From CADEED01 sp035525785 (lineage in GTDB: Bacteria; Pseudomonadota; Gammaproteobacteria; Steroidobacterales; Steroidobacteraceae): a stretch of DNA of 64,000 nucleotides. This document shows, piece by piece, positions 44,736-52,370 of this stretch (the first letter of the stretch is position 1; each line of letters begins with the position of its first letter). Both the position numbers and the translations under genes were made by a program. The stretch spans positions 1 through 64,000 of the forward strand of contig DATLDQ010000021.1 in the NCBI GenBank assembly GCA_035525785.1. Direction: 5' to 3'. The notes beneath the pieces are model-generated. The model was not told where the DNA came from. It saw only the letters and a list, made by a program, of their open reading frames with translations, and ran no database searches.

Positions 44736-44793
44736 CCGCACCCTCGCGTGCCGCGCTAACATCGCGGCGACGACGTACGAGGGATCTCATTCC

Positions 44794-46113
44794 ATGCGCA
44801 TGTTCTCCAAGCTGCTGGCCTCGGCTTCGCTGGCGTTGCTCGCCACCGCCGCGCAGGCTGCGCCGGCTCAATCCGGCTTCGTTACCGTCAAGGGCAAGCA
44901 TTTCGAGCTCGATGGCAAGCCTTACTACTTCGCGGGCGCCAACTTCTGGTATGGCATGTACCTGGGGTCGCCGGGCCCGACCGGCGACCGCAAGCGCCTC
45001 GTGAAGGAGTTGGACCAGCTCGCCGCGCAGGGCGTGCTAAACCTGCGTGTGCTCGCGATCTCCGAGAGCAGCACGCTGAAGCGCGCGGTGAGGCCAGCGG
45101 TCGTCCAGGGCCCCGGCAAGGTGGACGAGACCCTGTGGCAAGGCCTCGACTTCCTGCTCGATGAGATGGCCAGGCGCGACATGAAGGCCGTGCTCTACGT
45201 GAACAATTTCTGGCAATGGTCCGGAGGCATGTCGCAGTACATGGCCTGGTTCAATGGCAAGCCGGTACTCGACCCGGATGTGACCGGCGACTGGAACGCC
45301 TTCATGGACAACTCCGCAGCCTTCTATCGCGAACCCAGGGCACAGGAGGCCTTCCGCGCCATCGTCAAACAGCTCGTCGGCCGGAAGAACAGCGTTAACG
45401 GCCGGGTGTACAACGTCGACCCCACCATCATGTCGTGGCAATTGGCCAATGAACCGCGCCCGGGCAGTGACGCCAACGCGCGCCCGCATTACGACGCGTT
45501 CGTGAAGTGGATAGACGACAGCTCGGGTTTCATCAAGAAGCTCGCGCCGAAGCAACTGGTCAGCACGGGAAACGAAGGCTGGATGGGCACCGGCGGCAGC
45601 AAGGAGCTGTTCGCGAAGGCGCACGCGACGAAGAACGTCGACTACCTCACGTACCACATGTGGGCGCCGAACTGGGGCTGGTTCAACCCCAAGGATGCTG
45701 CGGCCACCATCGATGGCGCGTGGACGAAGATGAAGGACTACCTCGACTGGCACATCGACGAGGCCAACAGGATGGGCAAGCCCATCGTGCTCGAGGAGTT
45801 CGGCATCAATCGCGACAACGGGTCGTACGAGCCGAAGGCGACCACGATCAACCGCGACAAGCTCTACCAGTCCATCTACCAGCTGCTGGCGCGGCGCGCC
45901 GCGGCCGGCGATGCGATCGCGGGCTCGAACTTCTGGGCCTGGGGCGGCGTCGGGCGCACGACCCATGCCGACTTCATGTGGAAGGCGGGCGACAGTTTCG
46001 TCGGTGATCCCCCGCAGGAGCCACAGGGTCTCTATTGCGTGTTCGACACGGACGCAACGACGGTGCGCATCATCTCGGCGCACGCGCGCCAGATGACGAC
46101 CATCGGAAGATAG
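44794..46113 (+). CDS. Secreted GH5 mannan endo-beta-1,4-mannosidase-like enzyme
   Basis: 439 aa. Signal peptide MFSKLLASASLALLATAAQA. GH5_7-like barrel: YYFAGANFWYGMYLGSPG, acid/base Glu in SWQLANEPRPGS, TYHMWAPNWGWF and nucleophile Glu in IVLEEFGINRDNGS. It cleaves internal beta-mannosidic bonds of mannans outside the cytoplasm. With GH43 and the carbohydrate-esterase-like gene it supports hemicellulose use. No CBM is attached. Confidence 0.92.
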   Translation: MRMFSKLLASASLALLATAAQAAPAQSGFVTVKGKHFELDGKPYYFAGANFWYGMYLGSPGPTGDRKRLVKELDQLAAQGVLNLRVLAISESSTLKRAVRPAVVQGPGKVDETLWQGLDFLLDEMARRDMKAVLYVNNFWQWSGGMSQYMAWFNGKPVLDPDVTGDWNAFMDNSAAFYREPRAQEAFRAIVKQLVGRKNSVNGRVYNVDPTIMSWQLANEPRPGSDANARPHYDAFVKWIDDSSGFIKKLAPKQLVSTGNEGWMGTGGSKELFAKAHATKNVDYLTYHMWAPNWGWFNPKDAAATIDGAWTKMKDYLDWHIDEANRMGKPIVLEEFGINRDNGSYEPKATTINRDKLYQSIYQLLARRAAAGDAIAGSNFWAWGGVGRTTHADFMWKAGDSFVGDPPQEPQGLYCVFDTDATTVRIISAHARQMTTIGR

Positions 46114-46159
46114 ATCTCGGGACACCGGCCGGGGTGAGCGGCCGCGATCCGCGCGGCTC

Positions 46160-48643
46160 TCAGGCCGCCTTCACCCACTTGTCGACCATCGCGCGCAGCG
46201 CCGAGAGCGAGAACGGTTTGGCGAGATAGTCGTCCATGCCCGCGGCTACGCAGGCTTCGCGGTCGCCGGGCATGGCGTTGCCGGTCAGCGCCACGATGGG
46301 TACGCGTCCGCTGCCGGTTTCGCCTTCGCGGATCGCGCGCGCCGCGGCCAACCCATCCATCACGGGCATCTGGCAATCCATGAAGATGAGATCGAGCTCG
46401 GGATTCGCGGCGGCCGTTTGCACGCCTTCCTGGCCGTTCGAGGCCGTGAGCACGTGGAAGCCCAGCATGTCGAGCATCGCGCGCGCCATCTCCTGATTGA
46501 CGGCATTGTCCTCGACCACGAGCGCGCTGCCGCGCGAACCGCGGACGGGCAGCGCCCGGATGCGCGTGCTGTTGCCCGTCGGCTGAGCGATGTCGGGCAC
46601 GGCGCCGGCGCCGCTCAGGTCCGGGATGCAGAGGGGCTTCACGAGGCAGCGCGACACTCCGGGCGGGGGCGTGGCGTCTGCGTCGGGTGGCAACAGCGCG
46701 ATGACTTCCAGGGTCCGTGACTGCGCAGCGGCGCGCAGGGTCGTCACCGCCTGTTCGAGTCGCGCGGTGGCATGGCTGTCGACGATCACGCGCACGCGTT
46801 GGATGCGAGCCGGCAGGCGGGCCATCGCCTCGACGGCCGCGGGCGCGGCGTCCGCGCAGATCACCTCTGCGCAGTCGCGCGACATGGTTTCGCGCACGGC
46901 GCCCTGCATCACCAGGTGCATGCCGATGACGAGCGCGGCACGGTCGGCGGCCGGTTCGCAAGACGGCAGTGCGACACGCGGCACGCCCGCCGGGATGCGG
47001 AACCAGAAGCGGCTGCCATGGCCGGGCGCGCTTTGCACGCCAATGCTGCCGTTCATGAGATCGACGAGCTGGCGGCTGATGGCGAGGCCGAGGCCCGTGC
47101 CGCCGAACCTGCGAGTCACGCTGCCATCGGCCTGCTCGAAGGCGTCGAAAATGCGCTGCTGTTCCTCGGCCGCCACACCGACACCGGTATCGGTCACCGA
47201 GAATTCGAGCGCGACGAGCGAATCATTCGACGGTGTACTGGTCACGGACACCAGTACGGCGCCGGACTCGGTGAATTTCACGGCGTTGTTCACCAGGTTG
47301 CCCAGCACCTGGCGCAGCCTGATGGGGTCACCATTGACGACCGGCGGCACGTCCCGCCCGATGTGCGCGGCGATCTCGATGCCCTTGTCGTAGGCACGCG
47401 CGCTGAAGAGGCCAACTACTTGCTCGAGCTCGCGGCGCAATTCGAAGGGCCCGCGCGAAAGTTCCAGCTTGCCGGCCTCGGCCTTGGAAAGATCCAGCAC
47501 GTCGTTGATCAAAGTGATCAACGCTTCGGCCGAGGACTTGAGCGTGCGCACGAAACGCCGCTGCTTGGCGTCGAGAGCCGTGTTCTCGAGCAGCGAGGCC
47601 ATGCCGACGACGCCGTTCAGCGGCGTGCGCAGCTCGTGGCTCATGTTCGCGAGGAAGCGGGACTTGGCGTGCATCGCCGCCTCCGCCGATCCGCGCGCCT
47701 TTTCCAGCGCCTCGGAGACGCGCTTCTGCTCGGAGATGTCGGTGACCACCGCGGCGAGGCCGGTGACGGTGCCATCGTCGGCCACCAGCGGCGTCTTGGC
47801 GACGATAACGTCGTAGTCGGTGCCGTCGACACCGTGCACCACGGTCTCATAGCGAAGCGAGCGCTTGGTCCGCAGCACCTCGAGATCGGATTCGAGGTGA
47901 TTGTTGGAGAGCACCATGTGCGGATACTGCTCGATCTGCTTGCCGACGATGTCGTTGCGGGAGATGCCCAGCATCTTCTCCCAAGCGGCGTTCACGAGCG
48001 TCACGCGCCTTTCGGTATCGCGCATGATCACGGGCAGCGGCATGGTCTCGAGCAGCGCGCGCATCACGCGCAGCGTGTTCGACAGAGCGCGCTCGAGCTG
48101 CTTGCGCTCGGTGATGTTGGTCTTGGTGCCGGTGAGCCGAACTACCCGGCCCTGCTCGTCGCGCTCGGTGATGTTGCCGAACGTCTCCATCCAGACCCAG
48201 CGGCCGTCGGCGTGCCGAAGCCGGTGCTGAAAGTGAAGCATGGCGGACTTGCCGGTGATCACATCGGTGATCGCCTGGCGTTGCGGCTCCCGGTCGTCGG
48301 GGTGCGTGAGCGCCTCGAGCTCGTCGATTGGGAGCATGCCGTCCGCGCGAGGCATTCCGAGTATCTCGAAGCAGATGTGGTCGACGTAGATTTCGCGGCT
48401 GCGCAAGTCGAGATCCCAGAAGCTGACCTCCGCGGCCTTGAGCGCGATCTGCACACGGTGTTCACGGTCGGCGCGTGACGCGGCATCGTCACGCAGTCGC
48501 TGGACCAGGGCGAGGCAGCCGGCGCGCAGAACCGCAGCATCGATGTCGACGCCCTGGCGCAGGCCGCTCAGCAGGCCATCGACGTCACCTTCGGATGCGA
48601 GCCCGAAGGCACTCGCCACTTGAGATTTGAAATCCGGATTCAC
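46160..48643 (-). CDS. Hybrid sensor histidine kinase (PAS-PAS-HisKA-HATPase-REC)
   Basis: 827 aa, no membrane segment. Two PAS/PAC units (about 70-190 and 190-310, HRLRHADGRWVWMETFGNIT), HisKA with FLANMSHELRTPLNGVVGMA, HATPase with NLVNNAVKFTESG and GGTGLGLAISRQLV. A degenerate receiver-like stretch (about 555-670) and a true REC (about 690-815) with FMDCQMPVMDGLAAAR (phospho-Asp) and YLAKPF (Lys) follow. GTG start without Shine-Dalgarno. No partner regulator adjacent. Confidence 0.93.
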   Translation of the reverse strand: MNPDFKSQVASAFGLASEGDVDGLLSGLRQGVDIDAAVLRAGCLALVQRLRDDAASRADREHRVQIALKAAEVSFWDLDLRSREIYVDHICFEILGMPRADGMLPIDELEALTHPDDREPQRQAITDVITGKSAMLHFQHRLRHADGRWVWMETFGNITERDEQGRVVRLTGTKTNITERKQLERALSNTLRVMRALLETMPLPVIMRDTERRVTLVNAAWEKMLGISRNDIVGKQIEQYPHMVLSNNHLESDLEVLRTKRSLRYETVVHGVDGTDYDVIVAKTPLVADDGTVTGLAAVVTDISEQKRVSEALEKARGSAEAAMHAKSRFLANMSHELRTPLNGVVGMASLLENTALDAKQRRFVRTLKSSAEALITLINDVLDLSKAEAGKLELSRGPFELRRELEQVVGLFSARAYDKGIEIAAHIGRDVPPVVNGDPIRLRQVLGNLVNNAVKFTESGAVLVSVTSTPSNDSLVALEFSVTDTGVGVAAEEQQRIFDAFEQADGSVTRRFGGTGLGLAISRQLVDLMNGSIGVQSAPGHGSRFWFRIPAGVPRVALPSCEPAADRAALVIGMHLVMQGAVRETMSRDCAEVICADAAPAAVEAMARLPARIQRVRVIVDSHATARLEQAVTTLRAAAQSRTLEVIALLPPDADATPPPGVSRCLVKPLCIPDLSGAGAVPDIAQPTGNSTRIRALPVRGSRGSALVVEDNAVNQEMARAMLDMLGFHVLTASNGQEGVQTAAANPELDLIFMDCQMPVMDGLAAARAIREGETGSGRVPIVALTGNAMPGDREACVAAGMDDYLAKPFSLSALRAMVDKWVKAA

Positions 48644-48772
48644 TTGGTCGTGCGCGCGCCGCGGCCCCAGCGTCAGTACTCCTGTATCTGATGTCGGCAG
48701 GCGGCGGGATTACTGAGGCCCTGTCCGGGCGGGCGGACGAGGGCGTCGGCGCAACTGTGCGTTCGGTCACAA

Positions 48773-48798
48773 GCGGTCCGGGAGGGCTCCCGGACCGC
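48773..48798 (-). terminator. Hairpin after the SMP-30-like gene
   Basis: GCGGTCCGGGAG (48773-48784) and CTCCCGGACCGC (48787-48798) form a perfect 12-bp stem 21 bp after the stop on the minus strand. The following T-run is weak. Confidence 0.6.
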
Positions 48799-48819
48799 CG
48801 CAATTCAATTTACTCGACC

Positions 48820-49653
48820 TCATTCAACCTTGAACGCGACCACGGAATTCTTCGCGAAAGTGGGGACGTAAACAGTCTTCGTGGCGGGGTCCCAGCCGAT
48901 ATCCGCGGTCTTGGTGTCCACGGCCTTGCCGTCGAACAGCAGCTCCTTGTCGGATCCGCTCACGTACCACACGGCACCGCCCCAGACCGAGACCAGGAAC
49001 TCGTCGCCTTTCACGTGCTCGAGGCCGTCGGTGCCGCCTTCCATGCCCGAGGCCAGCACCTTGAGTGACTTGTCGCCCTGCACCTGGTTCAGCGACTTGT
49101 TGTCCAGCACGTAGAGCTTGCCGCCGTGGACTAACAACCCATTCGGACCCGTGAGCACTTTCTCGTCGAGCTCGAGGCTGACCTTGTCGCCTTTCACGGC
49201 GTACACCTTCTTGGCCTTGGAGTCGGAAATGTACAGCGTGCCCTTGCCGTCGCTCGCCAGGTCGTTGAGTTGAACGCCTTCGGGGATCGGGACCTTCCTG
49301 CTGATCTTGCCTGCGTCGATGTCGATGACCACGATGCCGCCCGCGTCGGCCGCATACAGCCACTTGCCATCCTCGGACATCGCCAGCCCCTTGGGGCAGT
49401 CGAGGCCGGTGACCCACTCAGCGGCGATGACCTTGCCGTCGAGCGCCACTTTGCCAATCGAGCCCTTGCCATCCGCCGCCCAGGGCTCGCCGTCGATGTT
49501 CGACACGTACAGCACCTTGCGCCTGGCATCGAAGCGCACGCTCTCGGGCACCTTGAGCGTTGGCTCGGTCTCCCAGACCTTGGTGAGTTTGTGAGTTTGC
49601 GCTTGCGCGCCCGTGGCGAGCAGTAGCGCGCCGAGTACAGCCAGCTTCTTCAT
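48820..49653 (-). CDS. Secreted SMP-30/NHL-like beta-propeller
   Basis: 277 aa. Signal peptide MKKLAVLGALLLATGAQA. Six blades with the pattern VPESVRFDARRKVLYVSNID, CPKGLAMSEDGKWLYAADAG, LNDLASDGKGTLYISDS and GPNGLLVHGGKLYVLDN, typical of SMP-30/gluconolactonase-like propellers. A lactonase activity is possible, but the metal ligands cannot be fixed from sequence alone. It stands alone with its own terminator. Confidence 0.85.
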   Translation of the reverse strand: MKKLAVLGALLLATGAQAQTHKLTKVWETEPTLKVPESVRFDARRKVLYVSNIDGEPWAADGKGSIGKVALDGKVIAAEWVTGLDCPKGLAMSEDGKWLYAADAGGIVVIDIDAGKISRKVPIPEGVQLNDLASDGKGTLYISDSKAKKVYAVKGDKVSLELDEKVLTGPNGLLVHGGKLYVLDNKSLNQVQGDKSLKVLASGMEGGTDGLEHVKGDEFLVSVWGGAVWYVSGSDKELLFDGKAVDTKTADIGWDPATKTVYVPTFAKNSVVAFKVE

Positions 49654-49744
49654 GTTCTCACTTCCGCGTGTGACGAAGGACCGGGAGTATAGACGCGCGA
49701 CCCGTGACTTTCCGCCGTGGCCTGGATTGCCCATACTCCAAGCC

Positions 49745-50362
49745 ATGCCCCTGACAAGCCTGTTCCCCACGCGCGTCTACACCGCGCGCATCTCCCGCGG
49801 CGTGACCGACGAGCTGAACACGCGCCTGCTGCGCGAGTGCCGCCAGCTTGCAATGGAGGACGGCGCCGGGCAGGCATGGTCGGCCGCTAACTATCCAGGC
49901 GGTTATACCTCGTATAGTTCCGCATCGCGCATGCACCGGATGTCGCCTACGTTCGGCGCGCTCGAGCGTCGCATCGACATGCACGTACGAGCGTTCTCGA
50001 AGGCGCTGGACTTCGATCTCGCCGGCCGCAAGCTCGAGATGACCGACTGCTGGGTCAATGTCATGACGCGGCAGGTGGTGCACGGACTGCATCTGCATCC
50101 GCTGGCGACACTCAGTGGCACCTATTACGTGCGCACGCCTCGCAATTGCTCGGGCCTGAAATTCGAAGACCCGCGCCTCGATCGCTACATGGCCGCCCCG
50201 CCGCGACGTCGCAAGGCGAAGCGTGACAGCCAGGTGTGGGTGACGATTCCGGCGGAGCAGGGGAACATGGTTCTGTTCGAAAGCTGGTTGCGGCATGAAG
50301 TGGCACCCAATCCCACTGTCACCGAGCGCATCTCGATTTCCTTCAACTATTCGTGGTTTTGA
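49745..50362 (+). CDS. TIGR02466-type putative 2OG-Fe(II) oxygenase
   Basis: 205 aa. CWVNVMTRQVVHGLHLHPLA with HxH-type metal ligands, SGTYYVRTP, GLKFEDPR and C-terminal RHEVAPNPTVTERISISFNY (His and Arg for iron and 2-oxoglutarate) are characteristic of this group. It would hydroxylate an unknown substrate in the cytoplasm. No Shine-Dalgarno; CATACT (49732-49737) is 7 bp before the ATG, so the mRNA may be leaderless. Confidence 0.85.
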   Translation: MPLTSLFPTRVYTARISRGVTDELNTRLLRECRQLAMEDGAGQAWSAANYPGGYTSYSSASRMHRMSPTFGALERRIDMHVRAFSKALDFDLAGRKLEMTDCWVNVMTRQVVHGLHLHPLATLSGTYYVRTPRNCSGLKFEDPRLDRYMAAPPRRRKAKRDSQVWVTIPAEQGNMVLFESWLRHEVAPNPTVTERISISFNYSWF

Positions 50363-50375
50363 GGCGTTGCCGCTC

Positions 50376-50993
50376 TTATCCAAACACCATCGCAAACGCA
50401 TTTCGCCACGCCGTGAAATCCGTTACGCCGACGAAGATTAGCCCGGTCAGCGCGCCGTCGAGGTGGGCGTCGTGGTTGATGTTGTCGCGGCGATGCTTCG
50501 AGGCCCACAGGCTGTAGGCCATGTAACCGAACGCGAAGAGTACGGCCGGGATCGGCAGCGCGAAATACAGGTAGATGGTCTGCGTCGGGTAATAGACGAT
50601 GTACGCGAACAGCACGGCGAGTATGGCGCCCGACGCACCGAGCGCGGCGTAGTCCGGGTTGTTGCGCTGTTTGTACACGGTGCCGAGGCTGCTGACCACG
50701 AGGCCGATGAGGTACAGCGCAAGAAACCGCGTCGAGCCGATGCGGTGCTCGAGGCCCGGCCCGAAGAAGTAGAGCGTGAGCGAGTTGAACAGCAGATGAC
50801 CGAAATCGCCGTGGATGAATCCACTGGTGATGACGGTGACGTAATCGCGCTGCTTGAGCATCCAGTAGGGACGCAGCAGGTTGCGCGTCAGCATCTTCGG
50901 CGCCACCCACAGCGCGAGCGCGCTGAAGCCGATGATGATGCAGAGCAGTGTGAACGTGACCGGGGTGCCGTCGAAGCTCAAACCGGAATTCAC
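50376..50993 (-). CDS. Rhomboid-family intramembrane serine protease
   Basis: 205 aa, six membrane helices. Catalytic Ser in LGASGAILAVLFA and His in NINHDAHLDGALTGLIF; SGFIHGDFGHLLFNSLTLYF is the rhomboid loop-1/TM2 region. It cleaves membrane-protein helices. The GTG start overlaps the esterase stop (GTGA), so the two are coupled. Confidence 0.93.
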   Translation of the reverse strand: MNSGLSFDGTPVTFTLLCIIIGFSALALWVAPKMLTRNLLRPYWMLKQRDYVTVITSGFIHGDFGHLLFNSLTLYFFGPGLEHRIGSTRFLALYLIGLVVSSLGTVYKQRNNPDYAALGASGAILAVLFAYIVYYPTQTIYLYFALPIPAVLFAFGYMAYSLWASKHRRDNINHDAHLDGALTGLIFVGVTDFTAWRNAFAMVFG

Positions 50994-51859
50994 TTCGCCA
51001 GCCCCCGGGGCTTGCCATCGGGGCTCAGATAGCCGCGGTCTCCGAGCCAGTCGGCCAGCCTCTCGGGCCACTTACGGATGCCCGCAAACTGGGAACGCTG
51101 GCCCATGTTGAAGGCATGTTTGCCCTGGGTATAGATGTGAGACTCGATGGACGCGCCGGCCGCGCCGTACTTGCTGGTCAGATCGAACAGCACGCCGGCC
51201 ACGTACTCGTCATCGGCCGCGCCCACCAGGAACAGCGGTGGAGCGTCCTTCGAAATCGTCTTCGGGATGCCGACCGGGCCTGGATAGACGAGGATTTCGA
51301 AGTCAGGGCGCGCGCTCACGCGCTCGACCGCATCGGCGGAGTTGCCATTGCCGTCGACGGGTGGATAGGCGACGAGCGCCGCGACCTCGCCGCCGGCCGA
51401 CCAGCCCATCACCCCGATGCGATGCGGATCGATCTGCCATTCCGCCGCGCGTGCACGCACCGTGCGCATGGCGCGACGGATATCCTCGGCCGTGTTGTCG
51501 ATCGTGTACTTCGACCCTGGCTCGCGGAACAGCCGGTATTTCAGCGCGAACGCGGTGATGCCGAGGCTCGCGAGATATTGCGCGGGCTCGACACCTTCCG
51601 GATTGAACACCAGTTCACGATGACCGCCACCCGCGGCGACGATGACCGCCGTGCCGTTGGCCTTGCCCGGGGGCGGCTCGAACACCGTGAGCGACGGGTT
51701 GTGGATGTTCTTGTACCACCAGTCCTGATGCTGCTCCGGTTCGTTGCGACGGGCCTCGAAGCCTGGCGCGCCTTTTTCCCAGAGCGGGATTACCTGTTGG
51801 GCCTGCGCGGCGACCGCCGCAAACAAAGAGAAGGTGGTGAGGACGAGTGATTTGCGCAT
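50990..51859 (-). CDS. Secreted alpha/beta-hydrolase, acetyl-xylan-esterase-like
   Basis: 289 aa. Signal peptide MRKSLVLTTFSLFAAVAAQA. Oxyanion region VIVAAGGGHREL, nucleophile GWSAGGEVAAL, acid DDEYVAG and His GKHAFNMG place it with BD-FAE/esterase-lipase-type carbohydrate esterases. It likely removes acetyl groups from polysaccharides. The ATG at 51859 is 26 bp after an intrinsic terminator. Confidence 0.88.
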   Translation of the reverse strand: MRKSLVLTTFSLFAAVAAQAQQVIPLWEKGAPGFEARRNEPEQHQDWWYKNIHNPSLTVFEPPPGKANGTAVIVAAGGGHRELVFNPEGVEPAQYLASLGITAFALKYRLFREPGSKYTIDNTAEDIRRAMRTVRARAAEWQIDPHRIGVMGWSAGGEVAALVAYPPVDGNGNSADAVERVSARPDFEILVYPGPVGIPKTISKDAPPLFLVGAADDEYVAGVLFDLTSKYGAAGASIESHIYTQGKHAFNMGQRSQFAGIRKWPERLADWLGDRGYLSPDGKPRGLAK

Positions 51860-51885
51860 GGGCGGACCATGCCACAAGGCACCGC

Positions 51886-51913
51886 AAAAAAAAGGCCCCG
51901 CAAAGCGGGGCCT
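51886..51913 (-). terminator. Intrinsic terminator directly upstream of the esterase
   Basis: On the minus strand AGGCCCCG-ctttg-CGGGGCCT (51913-51893) runs into eight T residues (51893-51886). It stands between a 450-bp region without protein genes and the esterase ATG. Confidence 0.9.
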
Positions 51914-52370
51914 GTAGTTTGTCGTCGTCGACTTAGGTAATCGCTGTCAGCCGACCGCGTCGACTACACGGAACAAAATGTGACGGCTGGGACGTTGGTG
52001 ACCTTTCGGTCTCCGGCTAAACATTTAAGCCCGCGTGTCGATCCACGCTTTACTCGTCCTCGCCAGCAGCCAGTTTTCAGCTGCCGACTGAACCCGTGCC
52101 CGTGAGCAAATCCGTAAGTTTCTATAGCAAAAACCGTTGTGTCCTCCGCGCATCACCACCTGACGCACTGCGGAACCCGACCCATCACGCGATCTTTACA
52201 CCCGCGATTCGTGACCGCTTTCAGTCACTTAGCCCGTTTGCCCGACCCCGTAGCGTCGGATCATACGCCGAATCCTTTACACCACAATGTCTCGAACGCG
52301 CGACATCTTGTCTTGTAGATCCTATCGGCAAGGACGACGCGGACTGGATGTGACTGAATGCGCGTTTCGA
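51914..52370 (-). ncRNA. Gap without protein gene; candidate structured RNA on the minus strand
   Basis: No convincing protein frame in 457 bp. Foldable elements: GTCGAC at 51927-51932 and 51959-51964, CAGCCG (51948-51953) with CGGCTG (51984-51989), and GACC-tttc-GGTC (52000-52011), all just before the intrinsic terminator. A -10-like TATAGA occurs near 52120 on the minus strand. A small RNA or the leader of the esterase-rhomboid unit would fit. No known RNA family recognised; 6S RNA, tmRNA and RNase P RNA signatures were looked for and not seen. Confidence 0.4.

Noticed and set aside
46772..48478. 568-codon plus-strand frame across the hybrid kinase
   Set aside because: Antisense to a gene with clear PAS, HisKA, HATPase and REC motifs; the product is His/Asp/Arg-rich without any domain.
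51914..52370. 6S RNA, tmRNA or RNase P RNA in the gap
   Set aside because: None of their conserved core sequences was found on either strand; only generic stems and a terminator are visible.
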